Below are positions 8,632 through 16,158 of a DNA stretch of 35,604 nt, piece after piece. Numbering within the stretch: the stretch's first letter is position 1; every line of letters begins with the position of its first letter. Origin of the DNA: Treponema sp. (GTDB lineage Bacteria > Spirochaetota > Spirochaetia > Treponematales > Treponemataceae); contig JAFUDX010000020.1 of the NCBI GenBank assembly GCA_017464425.1, positions 1 through 35,604 on the forward strand, written 5' to 3'. The notes under the pieces are model-generated. The model worked only from the letters and a program-made list of their open reading frames with translations, ran no database searches and was not told where the DNA came from. The position numbers and the translations under genes were made by a program.

Positions 8632-9035
8632 CATTTCTTCATCAAATCTGCGACCGACACTGAATCAAGGTAATTCTCAATCAATTCATCGAGTTTTGTC
8701 CACATGACAATCGTACGGCACGCGTCCTTTTTAAGACACGGCTCTGCTCCCTTTTCAAGACATGCCACTGGGGCAAGCGTTCCTTCGGTAAGACGCAGAA
8801 TATCACCCACTTTGTAGTCTTCGGGAGCGCGGTTAAGCTTGTAGCCACCGCCCTTTCCGTGAACACCGTCCACGAAGTGATTTTTTGAAAGCATGGTCAT
8901 AATCGACTCGATGTATTTCTGTGAAATTTGCTGGCGTTCCGCAATATCTTTTAAAGGAATCCGCTCATCTTCCGAATGTTCAGCCAAATCAATGAGGACT
9001 CTGAGTGCATATCGTCCACGCGTAGAAACAATCAT
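8631..9035 (-). CDS. Rrf2-family transcriptional regulator, IscR-like with cysteine triad
   Basis: From ATG 9035 the protein is 134 residues and starts MIVSTRGRYALRVLIDLA, the usual Rrf2 opening. A winged helix-turn-helix follows (IAERQQISQKYIESIMTML) with the GKGGGYKL wing. Three cysteines at 92, 100 and 106 match the Fe-S binding region of IscR. Such regulators sense iron-sulfur or redox state. A GTG two codons upstream overlaps the GAGG ribosome site, so the ATG is preferred. No isc or suf genes follow it here, so its targets are unknown. An imperfect palindrome over its own promoter suggests autoregulation. Confidence 0.92.
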   Translation of the reverse strand: MIVSTRGRYALRVLIDLAEHSEDERIPLKDIAERQQISQKYIESIMTMLSKNHFVDGVHGKGGGYKLNRAPEDYKVGDILRLTEGTLAPVACLEKGAEPCLKKDACRTIVMWTKLDELIENYLDSVSVADLMKK

Positions 9036-9062
9036 AAACACCTCGCAATTTTAAAACAGAAT

Positions 9063-9083
9063 AACCTAGTATAGCACAAGGTT
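9063..9083. promoter_or_regulatory. Putative Rrf2 autoregulatory operator overlapping a -10 box
   Basis: A 21-bp imperfect palindrome has outer arms AACCT and AGGTT that pair perfectly, with two further inner matches. It covers the minus-strand TATACT hexamer at 9073-9068, about 33 nt before the Rrf2 ATG. Position over the -10 box fits repression by the adjacent regulator. Assignment to Rrf2 is inference. Confidence 0.45.
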
Positions 9084-9099
9084 TTGGAAAAGTAAAATA

Positions 9100-9128
9100 T
9101 AGAAAGAAAATTTGCATTGTGGTAGACT
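9100..9128 (+). promoter_or_regulatory. Possible promoter giving a leaderless epimerase mRNA
   Basis: TAGAAA (9100-9105) lies 17 nt before TAGACT (9123-9128), and the ATG begins 7 nt after the -10 box. Transcription would then start at or next to the start codon. No Shine-Dalgarno sequence is present, consistent with a leaderless message. Confidence 0.4.
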
Positions 9129-9134
9129 GATTCT

Positions 9135-10061
9135 ATGAAAATCACACTCAAAAACAGCAACTACGAAGTAGTTTTAGACACGCACGGAGCGGAAATCAAT
9201 TCCTTCCGAAGCGTAAAAGACGGCACAAAATATGTGTTTGAAGGCCCAGAGGAAGTCTGGAAATTCCACGCACCTGTTTTGTTCCCGCATGTCGGTCGCA
9301 TTAAAGACGGATTCTACACCTACGGCGAAAAAGAATATCATCTCGTGAACAACGGCATGAGCCGCGACATGGAGCACAAAATCATCGAGCAAAGCGAAAC
9401 TGCGGCAACTTTTGAGCTTACCGAAAATACCGAGACTGCCGACAAATTCCCGTGGAAATTCAGTCTCAAAACGCATTATGAATTAAAGGAAAACGGCTTA
9501 GTTTTCACCACGACCGTCACCAACACTGACAGCACGACCATGCTCTTCTCTCTCGGAAGCCACACGGCGTTCTGCTGTCCGCGCAACACCGATCCAAAAG
9601 GCACAACGAATTCAGATTATCAGTATGAATTCGAGCGACGAGAACCGCTCACAACGGTTTTGCTCAACGAAGCGGCACAACTCGCCGTTGACGAAGAAGG
9701 AACTGCCCCATGTACTCGCGTCTACGGCGAAGCACAAGCGGGCATTATCCCGATTAACGCTCAAGGATTCGGAAACGGTCACTTTTTTACGGCGTTCAAG
9801 TCAAACTGGGTGGGCTTACGCAACAAAAAAGACGGCTCTCTCGTCAAAGTGAACTGCGCGGGCTATCCGTACTTGATGGTCTGGCAGGGTGGCAACGGCG
9901 CGGCTGGAATCGACGGAAACGGCTTCAACTGCATTGAACCCTGGTACGGCACTGCCGATGCCGAGAACACCGAGCACGAGTGGGAAGAAAAGTCAGGCTT
10001 GATTTCCCTCGAACCGGACAAAAGTTTTACGGCTGACCAGAGCATTACAATAGAAAAATAA
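9135..10061 (+). CDS. Aldose 1-epimerase family protein (LacX/GalM-like)
   Basis: The 308-residue protein fits the galactose mutarotase beta-sandwich superfamily. Recognisable pieces are VLFPHVGRIKDGFYTY near residue 50, GSHTAFCCP near 140 (likely catalytic histidine) and FNCIEPWYGTAD near 275 (likely catalytic glutamate). It would interconvert alpha and beta anomers of a sugar or sugar phosphate in the cytoplasm. It closely resembles the LacX-type branch, whose substrate is uncertain. It stands alone between divergent Rrf2 and convergent malic enzyme genes and is followed by a strong hairpin terminator. Confidence 0.9.
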   Translation: MKITLKNSNYEVVLDTHGAEINSFRSVKDGTKYVFEGPEEVWKFHAPVLFPHVGRIKDGFYTYGEKEYHLVNNGMSRDMEHKIIEQSETAATFELTENTETADKFPWKFSLKTHYELKENGLVFTTTVTNTDSTTMLFSLGSHTAFCCPRNTDPKGTTNSDYQYEFERREPLTTVLLNEAAQLAVDEEGTAPCTRVYGEAQAGIIPINAQGFGNGHFFTAFKSNWVGLRNKKDGSLVKVNCAGYPYLMVWQGGNGAAGIDGNGFNCIEPWYGTADAENTEHEWEEKSGLISLEPDKSFTADQSITIEK

Positions 10062-10072
10062 TATAAAAATCG

Positions 10073-10101
10073 GGCTGCATTTAAAAGTGCAGCCTTTTTT
10101 T
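10073..10101 (+). terminator. Intrinsic terminator after the epimerase gene
   Basis: GGCTGCA (10073-10079) pairs with TGCAGCC (10088-10094) and is followed by seven T residues. On the opposite strand the stem is followed by a weaker T-rich tract, so it may also end the convergent malic enzyme transcript. Confidence 0.85.
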
Positions 10102-10105
10102 GCAT

Positions 10106-11284
10106 TTATGCCCGTGCAAGCCCCGCCTTTCTCGCTTCGTCAGCGACGGCTTTTGCCACGGTTTTTGCCACACGCGGGTCGAATGCGCCGGGGATAATCA
10201 TATCGGGGGAAAGTTCTGCATCGCTTACGAGTGAAGCAAGTCCACGGCTCGCGGCGATTTTCATTTCCTCAGTGATTTTGCTCGCACGGCAATCAAGCGC
10301 ACCACGGAACAGCCCCGGGAACGCAAGGATGTTGTTGATTTGGTTGGGGTAGTCGCTGCGCCCTGTGCCGATGATGTACGCGCCCGCCGCCTTTGCTTTT
10401 TCGTAGGTGATTTCTGGCTCTGGGTTTGCCATGGCGAACACGATTGATTTTGGTGCCATTGATTTAACCATTTCTTCTGACACGAGATTTGGGGCTGAAA
10501 CTCCGACGAAAATATCCGCGCCAACCATCGCTTCTTTGAGTGTCATGCGCTTGTTGTCGGGGTTGGTAATTTCGGTAAGCTCTTTGGTCAAAAAGTCGTA
10601 TTTGTCGTAATCTTCTTTTATGACGATGCCGTTGATGTTAAATCCGTAGATTTTTCCGATGCCGAATTTGTGAAGCATGCGGATAATTGAAGACCCCGCC
10701 GCGCCCGTTCCCGAAACGACGAGCGTGCAATCCTCCGCCTTTTTGCCCGCCACTTTGAGCGCGTTCATAATCGCCGCCGTTACGACAATCGCCGTTCCGT
10801 GTTGGTCATCGTGGAACACAGGAATGTCGAGTTCTTTAATCAGCGTGCGTTCAATTTCAACACAGCGCGGTGCGGAAATATCTTCCAAATTGATGCCGCC
10901 AAAAGTAGGCGCAATCTGCTTGCAGAAGTCGATAATTTTTTGCGGGTCTTTAGTGTCAATGCACAGGGGAACAGCATCCACTCCTGCAAATTTTTTGAAC
11001 AGAACGCATTTTCCTTCCATAACGGGTAAGCCCGCCGCAGGTCCAATGTCGCCCAAACCAAGAACTGCCGTTCCGTCAGAAACAACGGCAATCGTGTTTC
11101 CCTTCCAGGTGTATTTGTACACATCATCGGGATTTTTATGAATCTGCCGGCATGGCTCAGCAACGCCCGGCGTATACGCTACTGACAAATCATCGCGTGT
11201 TTCAAGGGGCATTTTGAGTTCTGTAGAGATTTTGCCCTGCCAATTTTCATGTTTTTCAAGTGCTTTTTCGTAAATTGTACTCAT
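10106..11284 (-). CDS. Malic enzyme (NAD(P)-dependent, oxaloacetate-decarboxylating type)
   Basis: From ATG 11284 the protein is 392 residues and starts MSTIYEKALEKHENWQGKISTELK, typical of short bacterial malic enzymes. Motifs include SVAYTPGVAEPC with the catalytic tyrosine, the metal site VFHDDQHGTAIV, the Rossmann loop VVSGTGAAGSSI, and GRSDYPNQINN near the C-terminus. It converts malate to pyruvate and CO2 with reduction of NAD(P). Cofactor preference is not decided by sequence here. Upstream in-frame extension to 11380 crosses promoter sequence and is rejected. No ribosome site is visible; a TATAAT box ends 8 nt before the ATG, so the mRNA may be leaderless. Confidence 0.93.
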   Translation of the reverse strand: MSTIYEKALEKHENWQGKISTELKMPLETRDDLSVAYTPGVAEPCRQIHKNPDDVYKYTWKGNTIAVVSDGTAVLGLGDIGPAAGLPVMEGKCVLFKKFAGVDAVPLCIDTKDPQKIIDFCKQIAPTFGGINLEDISAPRCVEIERTLIKELDIPVFHDDQHGTAIVVTAAIMNALKVAGKKAEDCTLVVSGTGAAGSSIIRMLHKFGIGKIYGFNINGIVIKEDYDKYDFLTKELTEITNPDNKRMTLKEAMVGADIFVGVSAPNLVSEEMVKSMAPKSIVFAMANPEPEITYEKAKAAGAYIIGTGRSDYPNQINNILAFPGLFRGALDCRASKITEEMKIAASRGLASLVSDAELSPDMIIPGAFDPRVAKTVAKAVADEARKAGLARA

Positions 11285-11291
11285 AAAAGTC

Positions 11292-11297
11292 ATTATA
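11292..11297 (-). promoter_or_regulatory. -10 box for malic enzyme, possibly leaderless
   Basis: A perfect TATAAT is read on the minus strand 7 nt before the ATG, with a weak TTTATC at -35 (17-nt spacing). The expected transcription start falls on the start codon. The element overlaps the divergent promoter region at 11313-11340. Confidence 0.5.
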
Positions 11298-11312
11298 ATA
11301 CAAAATCTTTTC

Positions 11313-11340
11313 TTGATAAATGGCTGAAATAGTGTATAAT
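11313..11340 (+). promoter_or_regulatory. Promoter of the acidic membrane protein gene
   Basis: TTGATA (11313-11318), 16-nt spacer and TATAAT (11335-11340) form a strong promoter about 34 nt before the ATG. A GAGGAG ribosome site lies at 11363-11368. Confidence 0.7.
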
Positions 11341-11374
11341 AGAAATAGTATTGTTTATAAAAGAGGAGTATCAA

Positions 11375-12109
11375 ATGCAATATTTGGACAAATTAAAAAA
11401 AGAACGCTCGATTGACCGAGTTATCTTTCTTGCGGGCATGGTTCTTGCTTTCATCGGATTCATCATCCCCACTGTGTATGTAAGAGATGAACTTCCTTCA
11501 GCTGATGAAGTTGCTATCGAAGAAACAACCGAAGAAGTTTCACCGGCCGAGTCAGAGGAACTTGTTGCTACATCTGAAGACGCAGAACTTGCAGAAAACA
11601 CTGAGCTTTCAGAAGATTTGGAATCTTCAGAAGAAGCCGTCGCCGAAGACGATGAAGTTTTCGATGTCCTCAATGCCTCAGAAGAAGACGATGATTTGGG
11701 ATTCGGTGATGACGAAGTTCCAACAAAAATCTACTACAAAAATATTTTTGGTGCCGCTGCATATTTCAACCGCTCACCAGTTGCTTACAACGCAACATTC
11801 ATCGTTGCAGTCTGGCTTTGCACAATTGCAGGAATCGCTCTTTTCTTCATCACAAAAACAATCATCGGCGACATCATTGCTACTTTGATTGCACTTGCAT
11901 TTGGCTTGGCTTCAATCGTGGGAATCGCTCCTGCGCTCAGTGATGAATTCGGTGCATATGCTGGATACTACACGGCAGAAGTCACTCCATTTTTCGGATA
12001 TTCAACCGTTGGAGGCTACCTTGTCGTTATCGGTTTGATTGCCGCTGTCGTTGGCTCAATTCTCGGTGCCGCACACATTCAGCATCCAGATCAGGTTGCA
12101 TCTAACTAA
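11375..12109 (+). CDS. Membrane protein of unknown function with a highly acidic loop
   Basis: I do not recognise this 244-residue protein. A first membrane segment spans residues 14-34 (VIFLAGMVLAFIGFIIP). A strongly acidic, Ser/Glu-rich stretch follows at about residues 36-120, containing very few basic residues. Three or four further hydrophobic segments make up the C-terminal half (FIVAVWLCTIAGIALFFI, DIIATLIALAFGLASIVGI, YLVVIGLIAAVVGSILGA). The acidic part would face one side of the membrane and could bind cations or basic partners. The start is ATG 11375, with GAGGAG 6 nt upstream. It is a single-gene unit with its own promoter and terminator. Confidence 0.85.
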   Translation: MQYLDKLKKERSIDRVIFLAGMVLAFIGFIIPTVYVRDELPSADEVAIEETTEEVSPAESEELVATSEDAELAENTELSEDLESSEEAVAEDDEVFDVLNASEEDDDLGFGDDEVPTKIYYKNIFGAAAYFNRSPVAYNATFIVAVWLCTIAGIALFFITKTIIGDIIATLIALAFGLASIVGIAPALSDEFGAYAGYYTAEVTPFFGYSTVGGYLVVIGLIAAVVGSILGAAHIQHPDQVASN

Positions 12110-12133
12110 GATTTTTCATTACTCTTTTTGCAC

Positions 12134-12168
12134 AAAGGGAACAGGCTTTTGCTTGCTCCCTTTTTTTT
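12134..12168 (+). terminator. Intrinsic terminator after the acidic membrane protein gene
   Basis: AAAGGGA (12134-12140) pairs with TCCCTTT, extended through an inner imperfect CAGGC/GCTTG stem, and is followed by a long T tract. Confidence 0.88.
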
Positions 12169-12188
12169 ATGAATTTTAAAAATTAAAT

Positions 12189-12217
12189 TTGACAAATACA
12201 CCCTGCTGAACTAAAAT
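12189..12217 (+). promoter_or_regulatory. Promoter of the TRAP/uxu operon
   Basis: A consensus TTGACA (12189-12194) is followed after exactly 17 nt by TAAAAT (12212-12217). The expected start near 12224 gives a leader of about 88 nt before dctP. The -10 box lies inside the palindrome at 12211-12230. Confidence 0.75.
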
Positions 12218-12230
12218 ATTAGTATATTAG
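12211..12230. promoter_or_regulatory. Putative GntR operator site 1, over the dctP -10 box
   Basis: The 20-bp sequence CTAAAATATTAGTATATTAG has near-palindromic ends (CTAAAAT against ATATTAG, one mismatch). It agrees at 16 of 20 positions with the site at 13446-13465. Position on the -10 box and transcription start fits repression. Binding by the GntR protein encoded in the same cluster is inference. Confidence 0.55.
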
Positions 12231-12311
12231 ATTTAAAATTTGACTAATGCAGATTTTAGGTTTACTATTAAAATAACAATTTTTTCATATTTTATTTGGA
12301 GGATATTAAAA

Positions 12312-13331
12312 ATGAAAAAAACATTGGTCGTTGCAACATGTGCAATTCTTGCTGCTGGCATGGCTCTTACAGGATGTAAGAAAGACAACAAAGCGGGGGG
12401 CGATGCTCCAAAAGCTGATGCAAAACAGATGGTTCTTCGTTACGCAGAAAATCAGGCTCAGGACTATCCGACAACTCAGGCTGCTTACAAATTCGCAGAG
12501 CTTGTTGAGCAAAAAACAGACGGACGCATCCACATCGATGTCTATCACGGCGGTCAGCTCGGTGACGAAAAGGCGGTCATTGAGCAGCTTCAGTTCGGCG
12601 CAATCGATTTTACGCGCGTTTCAATTTCACCACTTGCAGAATTCGACAAATCTTTGAATGTTCTTCAGTTGCCGTACTTGTACAAAGATGCTGCTCAGAT
12701 GTGGCGTGTTCTCGAAGGCGACATTGGCGAAAACTTCTTGAAAGGTGTCGAAAAGGCAGGCCTCATCGGTCTTTCTTGGTTTGATGCCGGTGCTCGAAAC
12801 TTCTACAACAGCAAAAAGCCAGTTACAAAACTCGATGATTTGAAAGGCTTGAAGATTCGCGTTCAGGAATCTCAGCTTATGATGGGCATGGTTGCAGCTC
12901 TCGGTGCAAGCGCAACTCCAATGGCATACGGCGAAGTCTACTCTGGGCTCCAGACTGGTGTTATCGACGGTGCAGAAAACAACTGGCCTTCATACGATTC
13001 AGTTTCTCACTACGAAGTCGCAAAATACTATGTTCTCGATGAGCACACACGCGTTCCAGAAATGCAGATGGTTTCAAAAATCACATGGGACAAAATCTCT
13101 CCAGAAGATCAGGCAATCATCAAAGAGTGCGCTCTTGAATCAGCAAAAGTTGAACGAGAATTGTGGGCTGCAAAAGAAGGTGCTTCAGAAGCAAAAGTCA
13201 AGGAAGCAGGTTCTGTCATCACAGAGCTTGAACCAGGCGAAAAAGAGAAGTTCCAGGCAGCAATGGCTCCGCTCTATTCTCAGTTCGGTGCTGGCTACGA
13301 GGACATTATTAAGGCTATTCAGTCGAAATAA
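12312..13331 (+). CDS. dctP: TRAP transporter substrate-binding lipoprotein, DctP family
   Basis: The 339-residue protein has a lipoprotein signal peptide with lipobox LTGC at residues 19-22, so it is anchored in the periplasm. The rest is a DctP fold: QLQFGAIDFTRVSISPLAEF, DLKGLKIRVQESQLMMGM with the arginine that usually binds the substrate carboxylate, and YSGLQTGVIDGAENNWPSY. Family members capture organic acids for Na+-driven import. Neighbouring uxuA and uxuB genes suggest a hexuronate such as glucuronate (inference). The ATG at 12312 is preferred because GGAGG lies at 12298-12302 and the signal peptide begins there. A longer in-frame start at 12240 is rejected. Confidence 0.93.
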   Translation: MKKTLVVATCAILAAGMALTGCKKDNKAGGDAPKADAKQMVLRYAENQAQDYPTTQAAYKFAELVEQKTDGRIHIDVYHGGQLGDEKAVIEQLQFGAIDFTRVSISPLAEFDKSLNVLQLPYLYKDAAQMWRVLEGDIGENFLKGVEKAGLIGLSWFDAGARNFYNSKKPVTKLDDLKGLKIRVQESQLMMGMVAALGASATPMAYGEVYSGLQTGVIDGAENNWPSYDSVSHYEVAKYYVLDEHTRVPEMQMVSKITWDKISPEDQAIIKECALESAKVERELWAAKEGASEAKVKEAGSVITELEPGEKEKFQAAMAPLYSQFGAGYEDIIKAIQSK

Positions 13332-13337
13332 CCCGAA

Positions 13338-13396
13338 CCGAAAATCCATCCATGGATTTTCGGATTCGCACGAGAATTTTCATTCTGAAAATTCTC
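13338..13396. repeat. Two tandem long perfect hairpins after dctP
   Basis: CCGAAAATCCAT (13338-13349) pairs perfectly with ATGGATTTTCGG (13352-13363). GAGAATTTTCA (13372-13382) pairs perfectly with TGAAAATTCTC (13386-13396). They start 7 nt after the dctP stop and precede a third, terminator-like hairpin. Likely roles are protection of the dctP mRNA 3' end or a dispersed palindromic element. Confidence 0.88.
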
Positions 13397-13408
13397 TCTT
13401 TGCATAAA

Positions 13409-13433
13409 CCCCGCATCCGTGCGGGGCATTTTT
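13409..13433 (+). terminator. Terminator or attenuator between dctP and dctQ
   Basis: CCCCGCA (13409-13415) pairs with TGCGGGG (13420-13426) and is followed by a short A/T-rich tract with five T residues. Partial termination here would leave more dctP than dctQM transcript, matching the usual need for excess binding protein. Confidence 0.65.
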
Positions 13434-13445
13434 AGACGAAAATCA

Positions 13446-13465
13446 CTGATATTTTAGTATATCAG
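13446..13465. promoter_or_regulatory. Putative GntR operator site 2, upstream of dctQ
   Basis: CTGATATTTTAGTATATCAG has perfect 7-bp arms (CTGATAT and ATATCAG). It matches site 1 at 16 of 20 positions and lies 28 nt before dctQ. It may overlap a weak internal promoter (TTAGAC, 17 nt, TAGTAT at 13455-13460). Confidence 0.55.
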
Positions 13466-13493
13466 TTGTATTCTAATCCCTACGGTACACACA

Positions 13494-14177
13494 ATGAATC
13501 TTATCGAAAAGATAAAAGGCTTTTTTGCGTCTGCGCCGGCTGAAATTTGCAAGCCGGAATACAACGTGATTCAAAAAGTCTTCTCTGCATTTACCTTTGT
13601 TTTTGATTGCATTTACCGAATCCTGCTTGAATTTGCAAAGCTCGTCATTTTGGTAATCGTCATTATCGTCAGCTGCGAAGTGTTCGCCCGCCTCGTGCTT
13701 CACCACTCTATTATGTGGTCGGAAGAAGTCGCGCTCCTTCTTATGGTGTGGACGGCGTTCATTGCGATGGCGATTGGCGTTGAAAAGGGCTTGCACATCT
13801 CAATCTCGCTCTTTTTCAACATGTTCCCCAAAGTCGTTCAGGTCGTTATCGCAAAAATCAACACGCTCGCAACGATTTTCTTCGGCTATATTCTCGTCGT
13901 GTACGGAATCAAACTTGCTTCCATGACGATGAACAGCACGCTCCCTGCAACACAATGGCCTGCGGGCACGGCGTACTGCATGATGCCAGTCGGCGGAATC
14001 TTCATCATCTATTTTGCGCTCCTTGATTTGTTTGAGGCAAAAAAATACCGTCATCTTGCGATTGAAGGTGAGTCAGGCAGCGACAAAACCGACCAGCAGA
14101 TTGTTGAAGAAATGCGCGCAAGCAAAAAAGAGGCTGCAACAGAATCTGCACAGCCAGAAGGAGGCGAGAATGTTTGA
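13494..14177 (+). CDS. dctQ: TRAP transporter small permease, DctQ family
   Basis: The 227-residue protein has four membrane segments, the DctQ pattern. They include LLEFAKLVILVIVIIVSCEVFAR, MWSEEVALLLMVWTAFIAMAIGVEKGLHISI (with the family's WSEE and H-I signatures), an internal segment near 125-150, and GGIFIIYFALLDLF. It forms the membrane complex with DctM. The C-terminal 40 residues are a charged tail. No Shine-Dalgarno sequence precedes the ATG at 13494. Its 3' end overlaps dctM by 8 nt. Confidence 0.9.
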   Translation: MNLIEKIKGFFASAPAEICKPEYNVIQKVFSAFTFVFDCIYRILLEFAKLVILVIVIIVSCEVFARLVLHHSIMWSEEVALLLMVWTAFIAMAIGVEKGLHISISLFFNMFPKVVQVVIAKINTLATIFFGYILVVYGIKLASMTMNSTLPATQWPAGTAYCMMPVGGIFIIYFALLDLFEAKKYRHLAIEGESGSDKTDQQIVEEMRASKKEAATESAQPEGGENV

Positions 14178-15474
14178 TCCAACTATTGCAATCTGGCTTC
14201 TGCTGGGTTCTTTCGTTATTTTCATTTTGTGTAAAATGCCCGTCACGTTCGCGCTTGCGGTTTCTTCGTGCATTACGCTCGTGTATTGCCACATTCCGCT
14301 TATGGCGTTCATTCAGCAAATGGGAAAGAGCATCAACAGTTTCAGTTTGATGGCGATTCCGTTCTTCATTCTGTCGGGCGAGATTATGGGCGCTGGCGGC
14401 ATTTCAGACCGTCTCTTGCAGGCGGCGAATGCGGTCGTCGGTCGATTCCGCGGCGGTTTTTCGTATGTGAACGTTCTTGGCTCAATGTTCTTCGGTCATC
14501 TTTCGGGCAGTGCAGTCGCTGATGTTTCTTCACTCGGCTCAATCGAAATTCCGATGATGGTAAAGGCGGGCTTTGACAGAGAATTTTCGGTCGCGGTTAC
14601 GGTTGCAACGAGCTGTCAAGGCGTTTTGATTCCACCGAGCCACAACATGATTATTTATTCGGTTGCGGCGGGCGGCGTTTCCGTCGGAGCGCTCTTTATG
14701 GCGGGTCTTGTTCCGGGCGTAACGCTTGGTATCTTGTTCTTGGTCGTGTGCGCGGTTATGAGCATTGTGCGCCACTACCCCAAAGGTGAGCCAATCGGAT
14801 TCAAGCAGGCGGTTAAAATCTGCTTTGATGCGATTCTCGCGCTCTTTACGGCGGTCATCATTTTGGTGGGCGTTACGGCGGGCTTCTTTACGGCAACGGA
14901 ATCTGCGGCAATCGCGTGTATCTATTCGTTCATCATTTCAGTGTTCGTCTACAAAGAGCTCAAGATTTCCGAAATGCCACGACTTTTGATGAACACGGTC
15001 AAAACGCTTGCGATGGTTTTCTCGCTCATTGCAGCTGCGGGCGGCTTTGGCTATTTGCTCGCGCTCCTCAAAGTGCCTACGATGATTACGAACGGCTTGC
15101 TCGCGCTTTCAAGCAACAAGGTCGTGTTGCTCCTCTTGATTAACATCATGCTCCTGTTCTTGGGCTGTATTATGGACATGGCTCCGCTCATTTTGATTGT
15201 CACGCCGATTTTGGCTCCCGTCGTTCAGAATGTGTGCGGCATGAGCCTCGTTCAGTTCGGCGTTATGCTCATCTTCAACCTTGCAATCGGATTGTGCACT
15301 CCGCCAGTTGGTTCTGCGCTCTTCGTCGGTTGTGGCGTGGGCAAAATCAGCATCGAAAAGACGACAAAAGCGATGATTCCGTTCTACCTTACGATGGTTG
15401 CGGGTCTTTTGCTCGTGACCTTCGTTCCGCAAGTGTCGCTCTTCTTGCCGAGACTTTTGGGATTTGCGGTGTAA
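14170..15474 (+). CDS. dctM: TRAP transporter large permease, DctM family
   Basis: The 434-residue, 12-segment membrane protein has DctM hallmarks: PVTFALAVSS, LMAIPFFILSGEIMGAGGISDRLL, GHLSGSAVADVSSLGSIEIPMM and GVLIPPSHNMIIYS. The C-terminal FNLAIGLCTPPVGSALFVG is also typical. It is the Na+-coupled transport subunit. The start is ATG 14170, which has GGAGG 5 nt upstream and overlaps the dctQ stop; a longer frame from 14014 runs through dctQ and is rejected. GntR follows after 3 nt. Confidence 0.95.
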   Translation: MFDPTIAIWLLLGSFVIFILCKMPVTFALAVSSCITLVYCHIPLMAFIQQMGKSINSFSLMAIPFFILSGEIMGAGGISDRLLQAANAVVGRFRGGFSYVNVLGSMFFGHLSGSAVADVSSLGSIEIPMMVKAGFDREFSVAVTVATSCQGVLIPPSHNMIIYSVAAGGVSVGALFMAGLVPGVTLGILFLVVCAVMSIVRHYPKGEPIGFKQAVKICFDAILALFTAVIILVGVTAGFFTATESAAIACIYSFIISVFVYKELKISEMPRLLMNTVKTLAMVFSLIAAAGGFGYLLALLKVPTMITNGLLALSSNKVVLLLLINIMLLFLGCIMDMAPLILIVTPILAPVVQNVCGMSLVQFGVMLIFNLAIGLCTPPVGSALFVGCGVGKISIEKTTKAMIPFYLTMVAGLLLVTFVPQVSLFLPRLLGFAV

Positions 15475-15477
15475 AAA

Positions 15478-16152
15478 ATGGCACAATTTGAATCGAAAGT
15501 ATCTGTGTATGACACATTGCGACATTCGATTACAAATCTCGTGTACAAACCAGGTCAGGAACTCGACACGACTGCGCTTGCCGATCAGCTGGGAGTTTCG
15601 CGCTCCCCTGTTCGTGATGCGCTCTTGCGGCTTTCGGGCGACAGGCTTGTGGACATTTTTCCGCAGAAAGGAACGCGTGTTTCGCTCTTGAACAAGGAAA
15701 TCTTGCGCCAGGAGCGATTCATGCGAATCAGTTTGGAACTTGGGGTGCTTGAAGAATGTATGAAAACGCTTTCTGATTCTTCAAAACGCGAGATTTTTGT
15801 CACGAAAATGCAGGGAACGCTTGTCGCGCAACATGCATGTCTGCTCGATAACGACACAATCAACTTTCTCAGACTCGATGACAAACTTCACCACCTTCTG
15901 TATACGCAGGCGAATTGTGAGTGGGTATGGGAAACGATGATTGCGCATACGGGCAACGACCACCGAATCAGAATTTTAAGCTGCAGTGCGAATGAAATTC
16001 CGAAACTCGTTGAGTCAGAACACGAGCAGATTATCAACGCAATCAAAGAAAACGACACGGACAGGCTCATCAAACTCGAAAAAGCACATCTTTCGCGCTT
16101 GTACGGGGAAATCGTGGAATTGGAGCGGAGTTTTCCCGAATTTTTTGAATAG
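15478..16152 (+). CDS. GntR-family regulator with FCD domain (UxuR/ExuR-like role)
   Basis: The 224-residue protein has an N-terminal winged helix (YDTLRHSITNLVYKPGQELDTTALADQLGVSRSPVRDALLRLSGDRLVDIFPQKGTRV, with residues broken here only by domain order) followed by a helical FCD effector domain. The FCD part holds the LDDKLHHLLY segment with candidate metal ligands. Such proteins release DNA when they bind a hexuronate pathway metabolite. Its place between the transporter and uxuA strongly suggests local control. The two matched palindromes near dctP and dctQ are the best candidate sites. Confidence 0.92.
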   Translation: MAQFESKVSVYDTLRHSITNLVYKPGQELDTTALADQLGVSRSPVRDALLRLSGDRLVDIFPQKGTRVSLLNKEILRQERFMRISLELGVLEECMKTLSDSSKREIFVTKMQGTLVAQHACLLDNDTINFLRLDDKLHHLLYTQANCEWVWETMIAHTGNDHRIRILSCSANEIPKLVESEHEQIINAIKENDTDRLIKLEKAHLSRLYGEIVELERSFPEFFE

Positions 16153-16158
16153 AAACAC

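Noticed and set aside
11285..11380. Longer N-terminus for malic enzyme
   Set aside because: The stretch contains two promoter elements and encodes an unusual Phe/Tyr-rich segment absent from the family.
14014..14169. Longer N-terminus for dctM
   Set aside because: It overlaps dctQ in another frame, while ATG 14170 has GGAGG at ideal spacing and starts the DctM domain.
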